Shown piece by piece: positions 20,868-30,734 of a stretch of 54,451 bases of DNA. The notes beneath the pieces were generated by a model that was not told the DNA's origin, ran no database searches, and saw only the letters and a program-made list of their open reading frames with translations. The position numbers and the translations under genes are program-made. Source of the DNA: Cryobacterium aureum (GTDB lineage Bacteria > Actinomycetota > Actinomycetes > Actinomycetales > Microbacteriaceae). Numbering within the stretch: the stretch's first letter is position 1; the number at the start of each line of letters is the position of its first letter. Where the stretch lies: the NCBI RefSeq assembly GCF_002954245.1, contig NZ_PPTG01000027.1:391-54841 (forward strand), read 5' to 3'.

Positions 20868-21260
20868 TTACGCCGTGACGGCGACCTTCGGTGCCGACGT
20901 GTCGGCGGGAAGAGCTGCCTTGGCGCTCTCAACGAGGGCGGCGAACGTCGCTGCCTCGTTGACGGCCAGGTCGGCGAGGATACGACGGTCAACCTCGATG
21001 CCGGCCAGGCCGAGGCCCTGGATCAGACGGTTGTAGGTCAGGCCATTGGCGCGCGACGCAGCGTTGATCCGCTGGATCCACAGGCGACGGAAGTCACCCT
21101 TGCGTGCACGACGGTCACGGTAGCTGTAGGTGAAGGAGTGAGTGAGCTGCTCCTTCGCCTTGGTGACCAGGCGTGAACGCTGACCGCGGTAGCCCTTGGC
21201 GCGTTCGAGAATAACGCGACGACTCTTGTGGGCGTTTACGGCCCTCTTTACTCTTGCCAT
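20868..21260 (-). CDS. rplT: 50S ribosomal protein L20
   Basis: Early-assembly 23S rRNA-binding protein. The N-terminus [24 protein letters not shown] and the helical basic arm are characteristic. 130 residues, slightly longer than the 115-120 typical of other bacteria because of an alanine-rich tail ending in [23 protein letters not shown] sequence. Last gene of infC-rpmI-rplT. In other bacteria L20 represses this operon; no evidence for that can be read here. Confidence 0.97.
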   Translation of the reverse strand: MARVKRAVNAHKSRRVILERAKGYRGQRSRLVTKAKEQLTHSFTYSYRDRRARKGDFRRLWIQRINAASRANGLTYNRLIQGLGLAGIEVDRRILADLAVNEAATFAALVESAKAALPADTSAPKVAVTA

Positions 21261-21312
21261 TTTTTACAAATCCTTATTCGTTGACGAGGCCTGGTAATAC
21301 CGACCTAAAAAA

Positions 21313-21499
21313 TTACAGACCGAGAAGCTTCTTGATGACTTTCTGGTCTGACTTGGCCAGCACCTGGTCCTGGTTCAGACGGGACTTGCGCTGCGTGCTC
21401 TTGACCTCGAGGTTGTGTCGAAGTCCGGCCTGCTGCTTCATGATCTTTCCGCTTCCGGTGACCTTGAAACGCTTCTTGGTTCCGGAGTGGGTCTTCATC

Positions 21500-21507
<8 letters not shown>
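21313..21507 (-). CDS. rpmI: 50S ribosomal protein L35
   Basis: 64-residue basic ribosomal protein; [15 protein letters not shown] is diagnostic. The ATG at 21507 follows AGGAGGAACCG, which settles the start. It overlaps the end of infC by 8 nt, so translation is probably coupled. Confidence 0.97.
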
Positions 21508-22126
<619 letters not shown>

Positions 22127-22132
22127 GCGTCT

Positions 22133-22137
22133 CTCCT
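22133..22137 (-). promoter_or_regulatory. ribosome binding site that fixes the infC ATC start
   Basis: AGGAG within AAGAGGAGAG on the minus strand is 6 nt from the ATC at 22126. No ATG, GTG or TTG lies at a usable distance downstream in the infC frame. Confidence 0.75.
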
Positions 22138-22269
22138 CTTGGGTTATCTTCGTGATCACAACCAGCCAGCGGATGCTGACCGGGGACGAAGAGAGGAAAA
22201 TCACGCGTTTTCCACAGCAACTTTGTCGTTGACGTGTTCCACACGACACCCTGTCTACCTTCGCTCTGC

Positions 22270-22292
22270 CACCTTCCCGAAGGAGGTGATAA
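22270..22292 (-). promoter_or_regulatory. anti-Shine-Dalgarno hairpin in the infC leader
   Basis: In the infC direction this reads TTATCACCTCCTTCGGGAAGG. ATCACCTCCTT (complement of 22281-22291) is identical to the 3' end of 16S rRNA over 11 nt. It can fold as CACCT-C-C with a TTCGG loop onto GAAGGTG. It could pair with the AGGAG of infC or the AGGAGG of rpmI, so translational control is possible. Confidence 0.4.
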
Positions 22293-22416
22293 CGCGACGG
22301 CGGAGTGCAATCTACCCGGTAACCTTGATGAAGCGGTATGCGCGGGTGGGAGATTCTCCACTTTCGTACCGAGACTATTGTCCCGGAACCAAAGACGATC
22401 CTAGCAGAGGAATGCA

Positions 22417-22782
22417 GTGAGCAATAGTTCTGAAGAAGATGCGCGTTTTGAGCAGGATGCGGCACAGGCAACACGCGACATTGCCGATGTGGCCGCTGTG
22501 GAGATCATCACCACGGCTGCGGTGCACCTGATGAGTGCCGCCGCCGTGAAGTGCGGACTCGCCGAAGATCCCGACGCCCAGGTCGATCTCGATGAGGCGC
22601 GCAAGCTCATCACGGCTCTCGCCGGGCTGGTCACGGCAGCGGCTCCCGACATCGCCGACATGCATGCCCGTAGCCTGCGTGACGGGCTGCGTTCCCTGCA
22701 ACTCGCGTTCCGCGAGGCATCCACCATTCCCGACGCGATCGGCGAGGGCCCCGGCGAGAAGTACACCGGACCGGTCAACTAA
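22417..22782 (+). CDS. DUF1844 family protein
   Basis: 121 residues, all-helical, no catalytic motif. [21 protein letters not shown], then [15 protein letters not shown], then [16 protein letters not shown] and [12 protein letters not shown] are the conserved blocks of actinobacterial DUF1844, often next to infC. The function is unknown. The start is GTG at 22417 with GAGG 6 nt upstream. It is divergent from infC across a 290-bp region. Confidence 0.92.
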   Translation: MSNSSEEDARFEQDAAQATRDIADVAAVEIITTAAVHLMSAAAVKCGLAEDPDAQVDLDEARKLITALAGLVTAAAPDIADMHARSLRDGLRSLQLAFREASTIPDAIGEGPGEKYTGPVN

Positions 22783-22796
22783 CTTTCTTCGTTTCG

Positions 22797-22837
22797 AACG
22801 GATGCCGCCGGTCACCCCGACCGACGGCATCCGTTTT
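22797..22837. terminator. bidirectional terminator between DUF1844 and nei
   Basis: AACGGATGCCG (22797-22807) pairs with CGGCATCCGTT (22825-22835); an inner CCGGTC/GACCG pairing tightens the stem. TTTT follows on the + strand. It lies between convergent genes ending at 22782 and 22861. Confidence 0.75.
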
Positions 22838-22860
22838 GCGTTCCCCGGCGGCGGCTCAAG

Positions 22861-23649
22861 TCAGGTTTGGCAGCGCGGGCACCAGAAGGTGTTGCGCTGC
22901 TCGATATCGCTGCGGCCCAGGGTGCCGCGAAGAATGCGGGCGCCGCAGCGCAGGCACGGCTGCCCGCCTCTCCCGTAGACCCACACCTGGGCTCCGCGGC
23001 GCAGGTTGCCGGTGGTCGTGCGTTCGTCGCGGTCTTTGTTGGCCAGGAGCAGGCGTCGGGCCAGGCTCACGAGTCCGGGCAGGTCGGTGACCTCGGCCAT
23101 GGGGCGTGTCGGCAGTAGCCCGCGCAGAAAGCAGAGCTCGTTGACGTAGACGTTGCCGAGTCCGGCCAGGTTGCGCTGGTCGGCGAGGGCCAGAATGACC
23201 GGTTGTTCAGCCCGGGCAGCGAGGCGAGTAGCGGCCTCGGCGCGCTCACCCGCACTCCAGCCGGTGTCGAGCAGATCGGGTCCGAGGTAGCCGACCACCT
23301 CCGACTCGGACCGGGTCGATACAAGCTCCAACAGACCGAGCTCAAACCCGACTGCGACCCAGTCCGCTGTTTGCAGAACGATACGCGCTTGAAAGGCCGG
23401 CCGCTGCCACCGCGTGCCTGGTCTATACAGGTGCCAGGCACCCTCCATCTTCAAATGCGAGTGGATGCTCGTCTCACCGACCCGGTGCAGCAGGTGTTTG
23501 CCGCGACTGACCACTTCGTGCACGGTCTGCCCGGTGAGGTCAACGGTCGCGAATGCAGGTACCCGAATGTCGCAGCCGGTCAGGATGCTGCCGCGCAGGG
23601 CCTGGTCGAGGGTGCGCGCGGTGCGGTAGACGGTGTCGCCCTCAGGCAC
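22861..23649 (-). CDS. Fpg/Nei-family DNA glycosylase
   Basis: Bifunctional base-excision glycosylase/AP lyase. After removal of Met, Pro2 is the nucleophile and Glu3 the catalytic acid (PEGDTVYR). Lys51 in SRGKHLL is conserved; the H2TH region is QRNLAGLGNVYVNE; a C-terminal zinc finger follows (CLRC, then CPRC). This is closer to mycobacterial Nei2 than to Fpg, where position 2-6 is PELPEVE. The 5' end overlaps the lhr stop by 8 nt, so the two are co-translated. Confidence 0.93.
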   Translation of the reverse strand: MPEGDTVYRTARTLDQALRGSILTGCDIRVPAFATVDLTGQTVHEVVSRGKHLLHRVGETSIHSHLKMEGAWHLYRPGTRWQRPAFQARIVLQTADWVAVGFELGLLELVSTRSESEVVGYLGPDLLDTGWSAGERAEAATRLAARAEQPVILALADQRNLAGLGNVYVNELCFLRGLLPTRPMAEVTDLPGLVSLARRLLLANKDRDERTTTGNLRRGAQVWVYGRGGQPCLRCGARILRGTLGRSDIEQRNTFWCPRCQT

Positions 23650-26600
23650 GCAGCCTCAGCCCTTTCGGAGTCTCGGTGAATCCGGCGGCGAGCAGTGCCA
23701 CGCCCACGGCGGTGCCGATCACGAACACACCGTTAGCCGTTTCCACCGCGATCTTCTGCACCCGGCCGGAGGTGACGAGGGCGGCCAGGCTCAGGGTGGC
23801 AGCCGCGAGCATAGCGTCATCGGTTTCGAATGCGACGATGGTTTTACCGCCACGCTCGACGTAGAGCACCAGGGCACCGTCGACGAGCACGACGAGTGCA
23901 CCTGCCTTGCGGCCCGGGCGATGGGTGGTCTCGCCGGGCAGCGTCGGCCACGGTAGTGCTGCGCCGTACGCGTTCGCCGGGTCGGTCGCGGCCAGGGCAA
24001 CCGCGGCCATCCGCGCTGTGCTCCGTTGCCCACCCGACGTATCTGATACCCCGACAGCGAAGGTGCGCAGCCGGTCGATGGTGCCGCCGGTGGCGAACTG
24101 GGCCGCGCCGAGCCCCTCGATGAAATAGCCGCGCCGACAGCGTGCCATTTCTTCGAACCCGGTGAGCGTGCGGTAGACGAGGGAGAATCCGCCCAGAACA
24201 CCCTCGGCCATGACCGCCCCCCGCGTCACCACACCGTAGCGTTCGAGCAGTGTCTCCCCCAGGGCGTGCGCGCGACGCGTTGGCGAGTCGTCGGCCACCG
24301 GAAGAATCGACCAGCGACCCGAGACCGTCGGCGGACCGCTGCGGCTCGGCAGGTTCGGCCGCGGCATCGACCGCCCGTGATGCAGGCGGGCGCGGGGCAC
24401 GGCGCGGCTCTGCCGGTGGGCCGTGTGCCCTCCGGCCAGAAGTGACCGCACCGGAGCGAACGTGTCGTTGTTGATCAGACCGGCCCAGACCAGGTCCCAC
24501 AGCGCGTACACCAGTGCGGCGTCGTCCTGGCTGCCGACGGCATCCGCCAACTGTCGGAAGAAGTAGGCACCGCCGCCGCCCAGAGTCGCGAGGATCTCCT
24601 GCTGTAGCGGCGTCGTCTCCACATCGATGGGCAGCGGGAGCGTGAGCTGGGCGGTTTCGGCGAGGTGCAGGCTGACCCAGCCGTCGTTGCCGGCCAGTGT
24701 TCCGGCGCCCGCCCAGAGTACTTCCCCCGCGTTGGTCAGTTCGTCGAGCATGCCCGGCTGGTAGTCGCTCACCCTGGCCGGCAGAATGAGCGTCTCCCAG
24801 GCGGACGCCGGTATGCGCGCCCCTTCGAGCTGTTCGACAACGGATGCGACGCCGTCGATTCCGCGCAGCTTTCCGCCCACGTGTTGCCAGGCCGGCAGAA
24901 AACGACCGATGGCCCGCTGGTCGACCGGTTCGACCTCGTGCCGAAGCGCGGCGAGGGAACGGCGGCGGAGGCGGCGGAGTACCTCGGAGTCGCACCATTC
25001 CAGGCCGGTGCCGTTCGGTCGGAATTCACCGGCCACGATGCGTCGGGCATCGGCGAGCCGGCCGAGGGCGATCTGCACAACGGCGATGCCAAGGCCGAAC
25101 CGGTCGGCGACGGCGCTGGTGGTGAACGGTCCGTGCGAACGGGCGTAGCGGCTCACCAGGTCACCGAGCGGGTCGGCAACGGATTCGGTGAACGCGGCGG
25201 ACACCCCGATCGGCAGGGGAACTCCGAGGGCGTCGCGCAACCGGCTGGCGTCTTCGACCACTGCCCAGCGCTCTTCGCCGCCGATGCTCACGCGCATGGC
25301 GCGGCGGGCGGCGACGAGGCTGAGCAGTGCCTCCTGCGCGAGAAGTAGGCCAGGTGGGTCGGGCGCGGGCTGGGCTGCCGTCTCAGGCGTGAGCATCCGC
25401 TCGGCTACCTCGACGGTACTGAGCGGGCCGAGGGTGCGCAGCAGGTCGGCGACTCCTTCCATGCCCTTGGCCAGGTAGTCGGGGGCGAGCCGTTGCAGTT
25501 CCCGGTCGGTCTGGTCGATGACGGTGGGGTCGAGCAGTTCCCGCAGTTCGACCCGCCCAAGCAGTTCGGCCAGCAGGCTCGAGTCGATAGCGAGGGCAGT
25601 GGCGCGCCGCTCGGCCAGCGGAGTGTCGCCCTCATACATGAAGGCGGCCACGTAACCGAAAAGCAGGGTACTGGCGAACGGACTGGCGGTCTCGGTCGTG
25701 GTCTCGACCAGGCGCAGCTCGCGGGAGGCGATCTGCCGGGCCAGCGCTCCGAGCGCCGGCAGGTCGTAGACGTCTTGCAGACATTCGCGCAGGGTCTCGA
25801 GAATGATCGGAAAGGTGGGAAAGGTGCGGGCCACGTCGAGCAGCTGCGCGGCCTTTTGCCGCTGCTGCCAGAGTGGCGAGCGGGCGCCGGGCTTGTAGCG
25901 GGGCAGGAGCAGCGCGCGGGCGGCGCACTCGCGAAAGCGGGAGGCGAACAGCGCGGAGCCGCCGACCTCGTCGGTGACCAGCTGTTCGAGCTCGTCGGGG
26001 TCGAACACGAACAGCTCACTGCCGGGCGGTTGGGTTTCGGTGTCGGGGATGCGCACGACGATGCCGTCGTCGCTCGCGACGCAGGAGCCGTCGATTCCAT
26101 AACGTTCGCGCACGCGGGCTCCGACGGCAAGCGCCCACGGTGCGTGCACTGGGGTGCCGAACGGGGAATGCAGCACCACCCGCCAATCCCCCAGTTCGTC
26201 GCGGAACCGTTCGACCACGAGCGTGCGGTCGGTCGGCAGTTGCCCGGTAGCGGCCCGCTGCTCGTTTAGGAAGGACAACAGGTTGCTGATGGCGCGCTCG
26301 TCGAGGCCGCCCATTGCACAGCGGTCCCGCGCCTCATCCGCCGGCAGGCTTCCGACTTCGCGCACGAAAGCACCGATAGCCTGGCCGAGTTCGGCAGGGC
26401 GCCCGAGGCCGTCACCCTTCCAGAACGGCAGCCGCCCGGGCTGGCCGAACGCAGGCACAACGAGCACCCGGTCATGGGTGATCTCCTGGATGCGCCAGCT
26501 CGTAGTGCCGAGCGCGAAGACATCACCCACCCTCGATTCGTAGACCATCTCTTCGTCGAGTTCGCCGACCCGTTTGCCGGTGATCTGTTCGCCGCCGACC

Positions 26601-28270
26601 ATGAATACGCCGAACAGACCGCGATCGGGAATGGTGCCGCCGCTCGTGACGGCCAGGCGTTGCGCGCCAGGCCGACCGGTGAGGCTGCCGGCGTCGCGAT
26701 CCCAGACGATGCGCGGACGCAACTCGGCGAACTGGTCGGAGGGATACCGACCGGCGAGAAGATCGAGGGTGGCCTCGTAGACCGAGCGAGGCAGCGTCGC
26801 AAACGGTGCGCTGCGCCGAACCAGGTCGAACCAGGTCTCCACATCGATCGGTTCGAGCGCGCAGGCCGCGACGGTCTGTTGGGCCAGAATGTCGAGCGGG
26901 TTGGTGGGTACCTTGAGGGATTCGATGGCACCGGCTACCATCCGCTCGGCGGCCACCGCCGCGTGGATAAGGTCGGCCCGGTGCTTGGGGTAGATCACCC
27001 CGCGGCTGACCTCGCCGACCTGGTGCCCGGCGCGGCCGAGCCGCTGCAGCCCGCTCGACACCGACGGCGGTGACTCGACCTGCACGACCAGGTCGACAGC
27101 GCCCATATCGATGCCGAGTTCGAGGCTCGACGTGGCAACGACACAGCGCAGCCGGCCCGACTTCAAATCGTCTTCAATGAGCGCGCGCTGTTCTTTGCTG
27201 ACCGAACCGTGATGGGCACGGGCGAGCAGCGGCTCCGCACCCTCGGTCTGGCCGCTCGCGCCCATGAGTTCGGCCGGCGGGCGAACGGCCGGAGAACCAC
27301 CCCAAACGCCTCCATGCACAACGGGCACGAGAGCGGATGCCGCCAGCCTCTCGGCAAAGATCTCGTTGAACCGGGCCGTGAGCCGTTCGGTGAGCCGTCG
27401 GGAATTCGCGAACACGATGCTCGAGGAATGCGCCAGCACTTCGTCGACGATGGCCTCCTCGACGTGCGGCCAGATCGACCCGGTCTGCGGCGCCGAGGCC
27501 GACGTGACGCCCTCACGTTGCGGCACCGGCCCGAGGTCGCTCATATCATCAACCGGAACCACCACCCGCAGGTCGAACCGTTTCAACGCGGGCGGTGCCA
27601 CGATCTGCACGGGGGCTGCTCCGCCAAGAAACCGAGCGACTTCGCTCTGCGGGCGCACAGTGGCCGACAACCCGATGCGTTGAGCGGGATGGTCGAGCAG
27701 GGCGTCGAGTCGTTCAAGGGATACCGCCAGGTGGGCACCACGTTTGCTCGCCGCGACCGCGTGTACCTCGTCAATGATGACGGTCTGCACGCCGCGCAGC
27801 GATTCGCGGGCCGCTGACGTCAGCATCAGAAACAACGACTCCGGGGTGGTGATGAGAATGTCAGGCGGCGAGGTGACCAATTTGCGGCGGTCGGCGGCCG
27901 GTGTATCGCCGGAGCGCACCCCAACCGTCACCTGCGGCGGCTGCAGACCGAGCCGCTCGGCGGCACGGCTGATTCCCACGAGGGGCGCGGTGAGGTTGCG
28001 CTCCACGTCCACCCCGAGAGCTTTGAGCGGCGAGATATAGAGCACTCGAGTGCTGGGCGCATCCAGCTCCGGACGGTCTGTCGCCAGCCGGTCTATTGCC
28101 CACAGGAATGCTGCCAGAGTCTTCCCCGATCCGGTCGGTGCCACGACGAGGGCGTGCGAGCCCTGCGAGATAGCCATCCACGCCCCGAGTTGCGCCGCGG
28201 TCGGCGCGTCGAACGCCTCGGTGAACCAGGCCCGGGCGGCCGGGGAGAATCGATCGAGAACGTCGGTCAT
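23642..28270 (-). CDS. lhr: Lhr-type large helicase, SF2
   Basis: 3'-5' ATP-dependent DNA/RNA helicase of about 1,500 residues (1542 here), the usual actinobacterial size. Walker A APTGSGKT at 44-51, DEVH at 167-170, SATVRPQSEVA motif III, and motif VI QRLGRAGHQ near residue 410. The C-terminal 600 residues form the Lhr beta-barrel and winged-helix tail. In mycobacteria Lhr is linked to mitomycin C resistance and is regulated with DNA repair. The operon with the Nei-like gene supports a repair role here. Confidence 0.95.
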   Translation of the reverse strand: MTDVLDRFSPAARAWFTEAFDAPTAAQLGAWMAISQGSHALVVAPTGSGKTLAAFLWAIDRLATDRPELDAPSTRVLYISPLKALGVDVERNLTAPLVGISRAAERLGLQPPQVTVGVRSGDTPAADRRKLVTSPPDILITTPESLFLMLTSAARESLRGVQTVIIDEVHAVAASKRGAHLAVSLERLDALLDHPAQRIGLSATVRPQSEVARFLGGAAPVQIVAPPALKRFDLRVVVPVDDMSDLGPVPQREGVTSASAPQTGSIWPHVEEAIVDEVLAHSSSIVFANSRRLTERLTARFNEIFAERLAASALVPVVHGGVWGGSPAVRPPAELMGASGQTEGAEPLLARAHHGSVSKEQRALIEDDLKSGRLRCVVATSSLELGIDMGAVDLVVQVESPPSVSSGLQRLGRAGHQVGEVSRGVIYPKHRADLIHAAVAAERMVAGAIESLKVPTNPLDILAQQTVAACALEPIDVETWFDLVRRSAPFATLPRSVYEATLDLLAGRYPSDQFAELRPRIVWDRDAGSLTGRPGAQRLAVTSGGTIPDRGLFGVFMVGGEQITGKRVGELDEEMVYESRVGDVFALGTTSWRIQEITHDRVLVVPAFGQPGRLPFWKGDGLGRPAELGQAIGAFVREVGSLPADEARDRCAMGGLDERAISNLLSFLNEQRAATGQLPTDRTLVVERFRDELGDWRVVLHSPFGTPVHAPWALAVGARVRERYGIDGSCVASDDGIVVRIPDTETQPPGSELFVFDPDELEQLVTDEVGGSALFASRFRECAARALLLPRYKPGARSPLWQQRQKAAQLLDVARTFPTFPIILETLRECLQDVYDLPALGALARQIASRELRLVETTTETASPFASTLLFGYVAAFMYEGDTPLAERRATALAIDSSLLAELLGRVELRELLDPTVIDQTDRELQRLAPDYLAKGMEGVADLLRTLGPLSTVEVAERMLTPETAAQPAPDPPGLLLAQEALLSLVAARRAMRVSIGGEERWAVVEDASRLRDALGVPLPIGVSAAFTESVADPLGDLVSRYARSHGPFTTSAVADRFGLGIAVVQIALGRLADARRIVAGEFRPNGTGLEWCDSEVLRRLRRRSLAALRHEVEPVDQRAIGRFLPAWQHVGGKLRGIDGVASVVEQLEGARIPASAWETLILPARVSDYQPGMLDELTNAGEVLWAGAGTLAGNDGWVSLHLAETAQLTLPLPIDVETTPLQQEILATLGGGGAYFFRQLADAVGSQDDAALVYALWDLVWAGLINNDTFAPVRSLLAGGHTAHRQSRAVPRARLHHGRSMPRPNLPSRSGPPTVSGRWSILPVADDSPTRRAHALGETLLERYGVVTRGAVMAEGVLGGFSLVYRTLTGFEEMARCRRGYFIEGLGAAQFATGGTIDRLRTFAVGVSDTSGGQRSTARMAAVALAATDPANAYGAALPWPTLPGETTHRPGRKAGALVVLVDGALVLYVERGGKTIVAFETDDAMLAAATLSLAALVTSGRVQKIAVETANGVFVIGTAVGVALLAAGFTETPKGLRLRA

Positions 28271-28326
28271 ACCGCCATTCTGGCCCGACCCACTGACAAC
28301 CGGCTCAACCCGCGATTCAGAGCGGG

Positions 28327-29205
28327 CTACGCCGAGGCGACGAGCTTCACGCGCAACGAATCAACACCGGTCGTGATGATCTCGCTCTCCGACCAGCGAG
28401 TGCCGAGCCGGCTCAGAATGGTGTCCAGGTCGGGCTGGGTGAGTCCGTCGACCAGTTCCAGCTGGACCACGAGTTCGGGTCCCTCCAGCCGCCCCATCGG
28501 GTCGCCGGCGGAGAGTTGAATGGTCAGCACCGACAGTTCGGTCCCGATCGATGCCGTGAAGGCGTCGGCCACATAACGGCTCGCGTAACTCGGCGTCCAG
28601 GGCAGGGATTGGGCAATCGCCCAAAGCGCCGGTCGCCGAATGACGAATTCACCGGGCGAGGTGGGGTCGAGCACGACGAGGTCGGTGTTTTCCTGCGCGG
28701 CAGCCAAGGCTACGCGCACGGCATTCGCTGGAACGGGTCGGGCGAGGGGATTCCACGCCGTCATGGCGGCGGTCGACGAGAAGGCGGGCAACACGGTACG
28801 GCCGTCGGGGCCGGCCACGGTGATGATCGACAGTTCCTGGGTTTTATCGATCGTCTGCCCGCGTGCGTTCAGAGCGGCTTCGCCGAGCTTCGTCACCAGC
28901 GGGATGAGCAGACGAGAACCGCGGATGGCATCGATCACGCTTTCTTCCCCGGCCTCCCGGGCCTGAAAGCGAGCGAGGGCCTCGGCTAGGGCTGCAGGGG
29001 CTGACCCGTCGTCGCCGGCGTCGAGATTGGCCTCGAATTCGCGGCCGGCCCAGGGCTGACCGGCCGAATCGGCCAGCTCGCTCGGCTGACCCAACTCACC
29101 CGGCTGTCCCGGCGAGCTCGGGAAACCGGGCTGGCCCGGCGAGCTCTGTGAACCCGGCCGACCCGACGGATCGCCCGTTGAACCGAGGTTGCGCGCCTTC
29201 GCCAT
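28327..29205 (-). CDS. SseB family protein with repetitive N-terminus
   Basis: 292 residues. The last 220 resemble SseB/DUF domains of enhanced serine sensitivity type: LLIPLVTKLGEA, then LPAFSSTAAMTAWNP, then ALWAIAQSLPW. The first 75 residues are low-complexity, with SSPGQPG repeats rich in Gly, Pro, Ser and Gln. No catalytic motif. The start overlaps the priA stop by one base. This pairing of sseB with priA recurs in actinobacteria. Confidence 0.82.
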   Translation of the reverse strand: MAKARNLGSTGDPSGRPGSQSSPGQPGFPSSPGQPGELGQPSELADSAGQPWAGREFEANLDAGDDGSAPAALAEALARFQAREAGEESVIDAIRGSRLLIPLVTKLGEAALNARGQTIDKTQELSIITVAGPDGRTVLPAFSSTAAMTAWNPLARPVPANAVRVALAAAQENTDLVVLDPTSPGEFVIRRPALWAIAQSLPWTPSYASRYVADAFTASIGTELSVLTIQLSAGDPMGRLEGPELVVQLELVDGLTQPDLDTILSRLGTRWSESEIITTGVDSLRVKLVASA

Positions 29206-29951
29206 TAGTCCCCCGCGACGTCCAAGGCCTCGGCCAGGGTGAACGCGCCGGCATAGAGCGCTTTGCCCACGATGGCGCCTTCAAGACCGAGCGGCACGAG
29301 CTCGCGCAGCGCTTCGATGTCATCGAGGCTGGAGATGCCGCCGGAGGCGATAACCGGCTTGCGGGTGCGATCGAGCACCTGGCGGAGCAGGTCGATGTTC
29401 GGCCCTTGCAGGGTGCCGTCTTTGGTGACGTCGGTTACGACGTATCGGGCACAGCCGGCCGCTTCGAGCCGTTCGAGTACCTGCCAGAGGTCGCCGCCGT
29501 CTTTGGTCCAACCGCGGGCGGCGAGGGTGGTGCCGCGCACGTCGAGACCCACGGCAACGGCATCACCGTATTGCGCGATCACGCTTGCCGCCCACTCCGG
29601 GTTTTCCAGGGCTGCCGTGCCGAGGTTTATGCGTTTGACGCCTGTGGTCAGTGCAGCTTCCAGCGATTCGTCATCGCGGATACCGCCGGACAGTTCAATA
29701 TTGACGCCCTTGACCTGGCGAATGACCTTCTTGATCACACCGGTGTTGGTACCACGGCCGAATGCCGCATCGAGGTCGACGAGGTGGATCCACTCGGCGC
29801 CCTGCCTCGCCCAGTCGGCCGCAGCGTCGACGGGGTCACCGTAGTTCGTTTCCGTACCCGCCTCGCCCTGCGTCAGGCGCACGGCCTTGCCGCCGGCCAC
29901 ATCGACGGCGGGCAGGAGGACGAGCCTCGGTGTTTTGTTGAACTCGCTCAT
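29205..29951 (-). CDS. priA: bifunctional HisA/TrpF isomerase (PriA)
   Basis: A (beta-alpha)8 phosphosugar isomerase: converts ProFAR in histidine synthesis and, in actinobacteria, also PRA in tryptophan synthesis. General-base Asp17 lies in [13 protein letters not shown] and a second acidic residue in [18 protein letters not shown] and [12 protein letters not shown] are phosphate-site motifs typical of PriA. The start is ATG at 29951 behind GAGGA; the frame extends nine more residues. 248 residues. Confidence 0.93.
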   Translation of the reverse strand: MSEFNKTPRLVLLPAVDVAGGKAVRLTQGEAGTETNYGDPVDAAADWARQGAEWIHLVDLDAAFGRGTNTGVIKKVIRQVKGVNIELSGGIRDDESLEAALTTGVKRINLGTAALENPEWAASVIAQYGDAVAVGLDVRGTTLAARGWTKDGGDLWQVLERLEAAGCARYVVTDVTKDGTLQGPNIDLLRQVLDRTRKPVIASGGISSLDDIEALRELVPLGLEGAIVGKALYAGAFTLAEALDVAGD

Positions 29952-29970
29952 TGGTGTCCTCGGTTGGTGC

Positions 29971-29999
29971 GGTCGCATGCTGCGACCAATGTCATGACA
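29971..29999. promoter_or_regulatory. hairpin and palindrome upstream of priA
   Basis: GGTCGCA (29971-29977) and TGCGACC (29981-29987) form a perfect 7-bp stem, and the 10-bp palindrome TGTCATGACA follows at 29990-29999. They lie 20-48 nt before the priA ATG. They could affect translation or bind a regulator. Confidence 0.4.
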
Positions 30000-30055
30000 G
30001 GTGCTGTGCGTCGTGGGGAAATGTGATGGTGGGCAGGAAGTGGTGCGGGTTGTGA

Positions 30056-30112
30056 AGTCTAGGCGCGCAAAGCGCGTGGCGCACGGTCTAATGGCGCAGG
30101 TTTATTGGCGCA
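30056..30112. repeat. period-14 tandem repeats at the end of hisH
   Basis: Four degenerate 14-bp units on the + strand: 30056-30069, 30070-30083, 30085-30098 and 30099-30112. The last two, GGTCTAATGGCGCA and GGTTTATTGGCGCA, match in 12 of 14 positions. The array covers the hisH stop at 30102. In the gene direction each unit carries a TA-rich -10-like word (TAAACC, TTAGAC, TAGACT). Confidence 0.6.
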
Positions 30113-30734
30113 GGGTTCCGATCCAGTTCTTCAACAAGCGGATGCCTGCCTCCCCCGATTTCTCCGGGTGGAACTGGGTGGCGCTGAGCGGACCGTTCTC
30201 GATCGCTGCCAGGAACGGCGCTCCGTGTTCGGCCCAGGTGAGCCGTGGTTCGGGAAACGGCGGCATGACCTCAAGGGTCCAGGACTGGGCGGCGTAGGAG
30301 TGCACGAAATAGAACCGCTCGTCTTCGATCCCTCTAAAAAGCTCGGAGCCCGGTGCGCTCGTGACGGTATTCCAGCCCATGTGCGGCAGGATCGCGGCGG
30401 GAAGTTCGGTGACTGTTCCCGGCCATTCGCCGAGGCCCTCGGTATCGATTCCGCGTTCGACTCCGTGCTCGAACATGACCTGCATGCCCACGCAGATTCC
30501 GAGCACCGGGCGATCACCGGCCAGGCGACGATCGACGATTTCGTCGCCGCGCACCGCTGTGAGGGCATGCATCACGGCGCTGAACGCACCGACACCAGGC
30601 ACGACGAGGCCGTCGGCTTCAAGGGCGACTTTGCGATCGCTCGTGAGGGTGACGTCGGCGCCGGCCAGTTCGAGCGCCTTGACCGCGGAGTGCACGTTAC
30701 CGGTGCCGTAGTCAAAGACAACGACCCGGGTCAC
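30102..30734 (-). CDS. hisH: imidazole glycerol phosphate synthase, glutaminase subunit
   Basis: Class I glutamine amidotransferase that feeds ammonia to HisF. Nucleophile Cys81 lies in GICVGMQ; the catalytic His-Glu pair is in TQFHPEKSG near the C-terminus. 210 residues. GTG start overlapping the hisB stop (GTGA). HisF itself is not in the window, so the histidine genes are split in this genome. Confidence 0.95.
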   Translation of the reverse strand: MTRVVVFDYGTGNVHSAVKALELAGADVTLTSDRKVALEADGLVVPGVGAFSAVMHALTAVRGDEIVDRRLAGDRPVLGICVGMQVMFEHGVERGIDTEGLGEWPGTVTELPAAILPHMGWNTVTSAPGSELFRGIEDERFYFVHSYAAQSWTLEVMPPFPEPRLTWAEHGAPFLAAIENGPLSATQFHPEKSGEAGIRLLKNWIGTLRQ

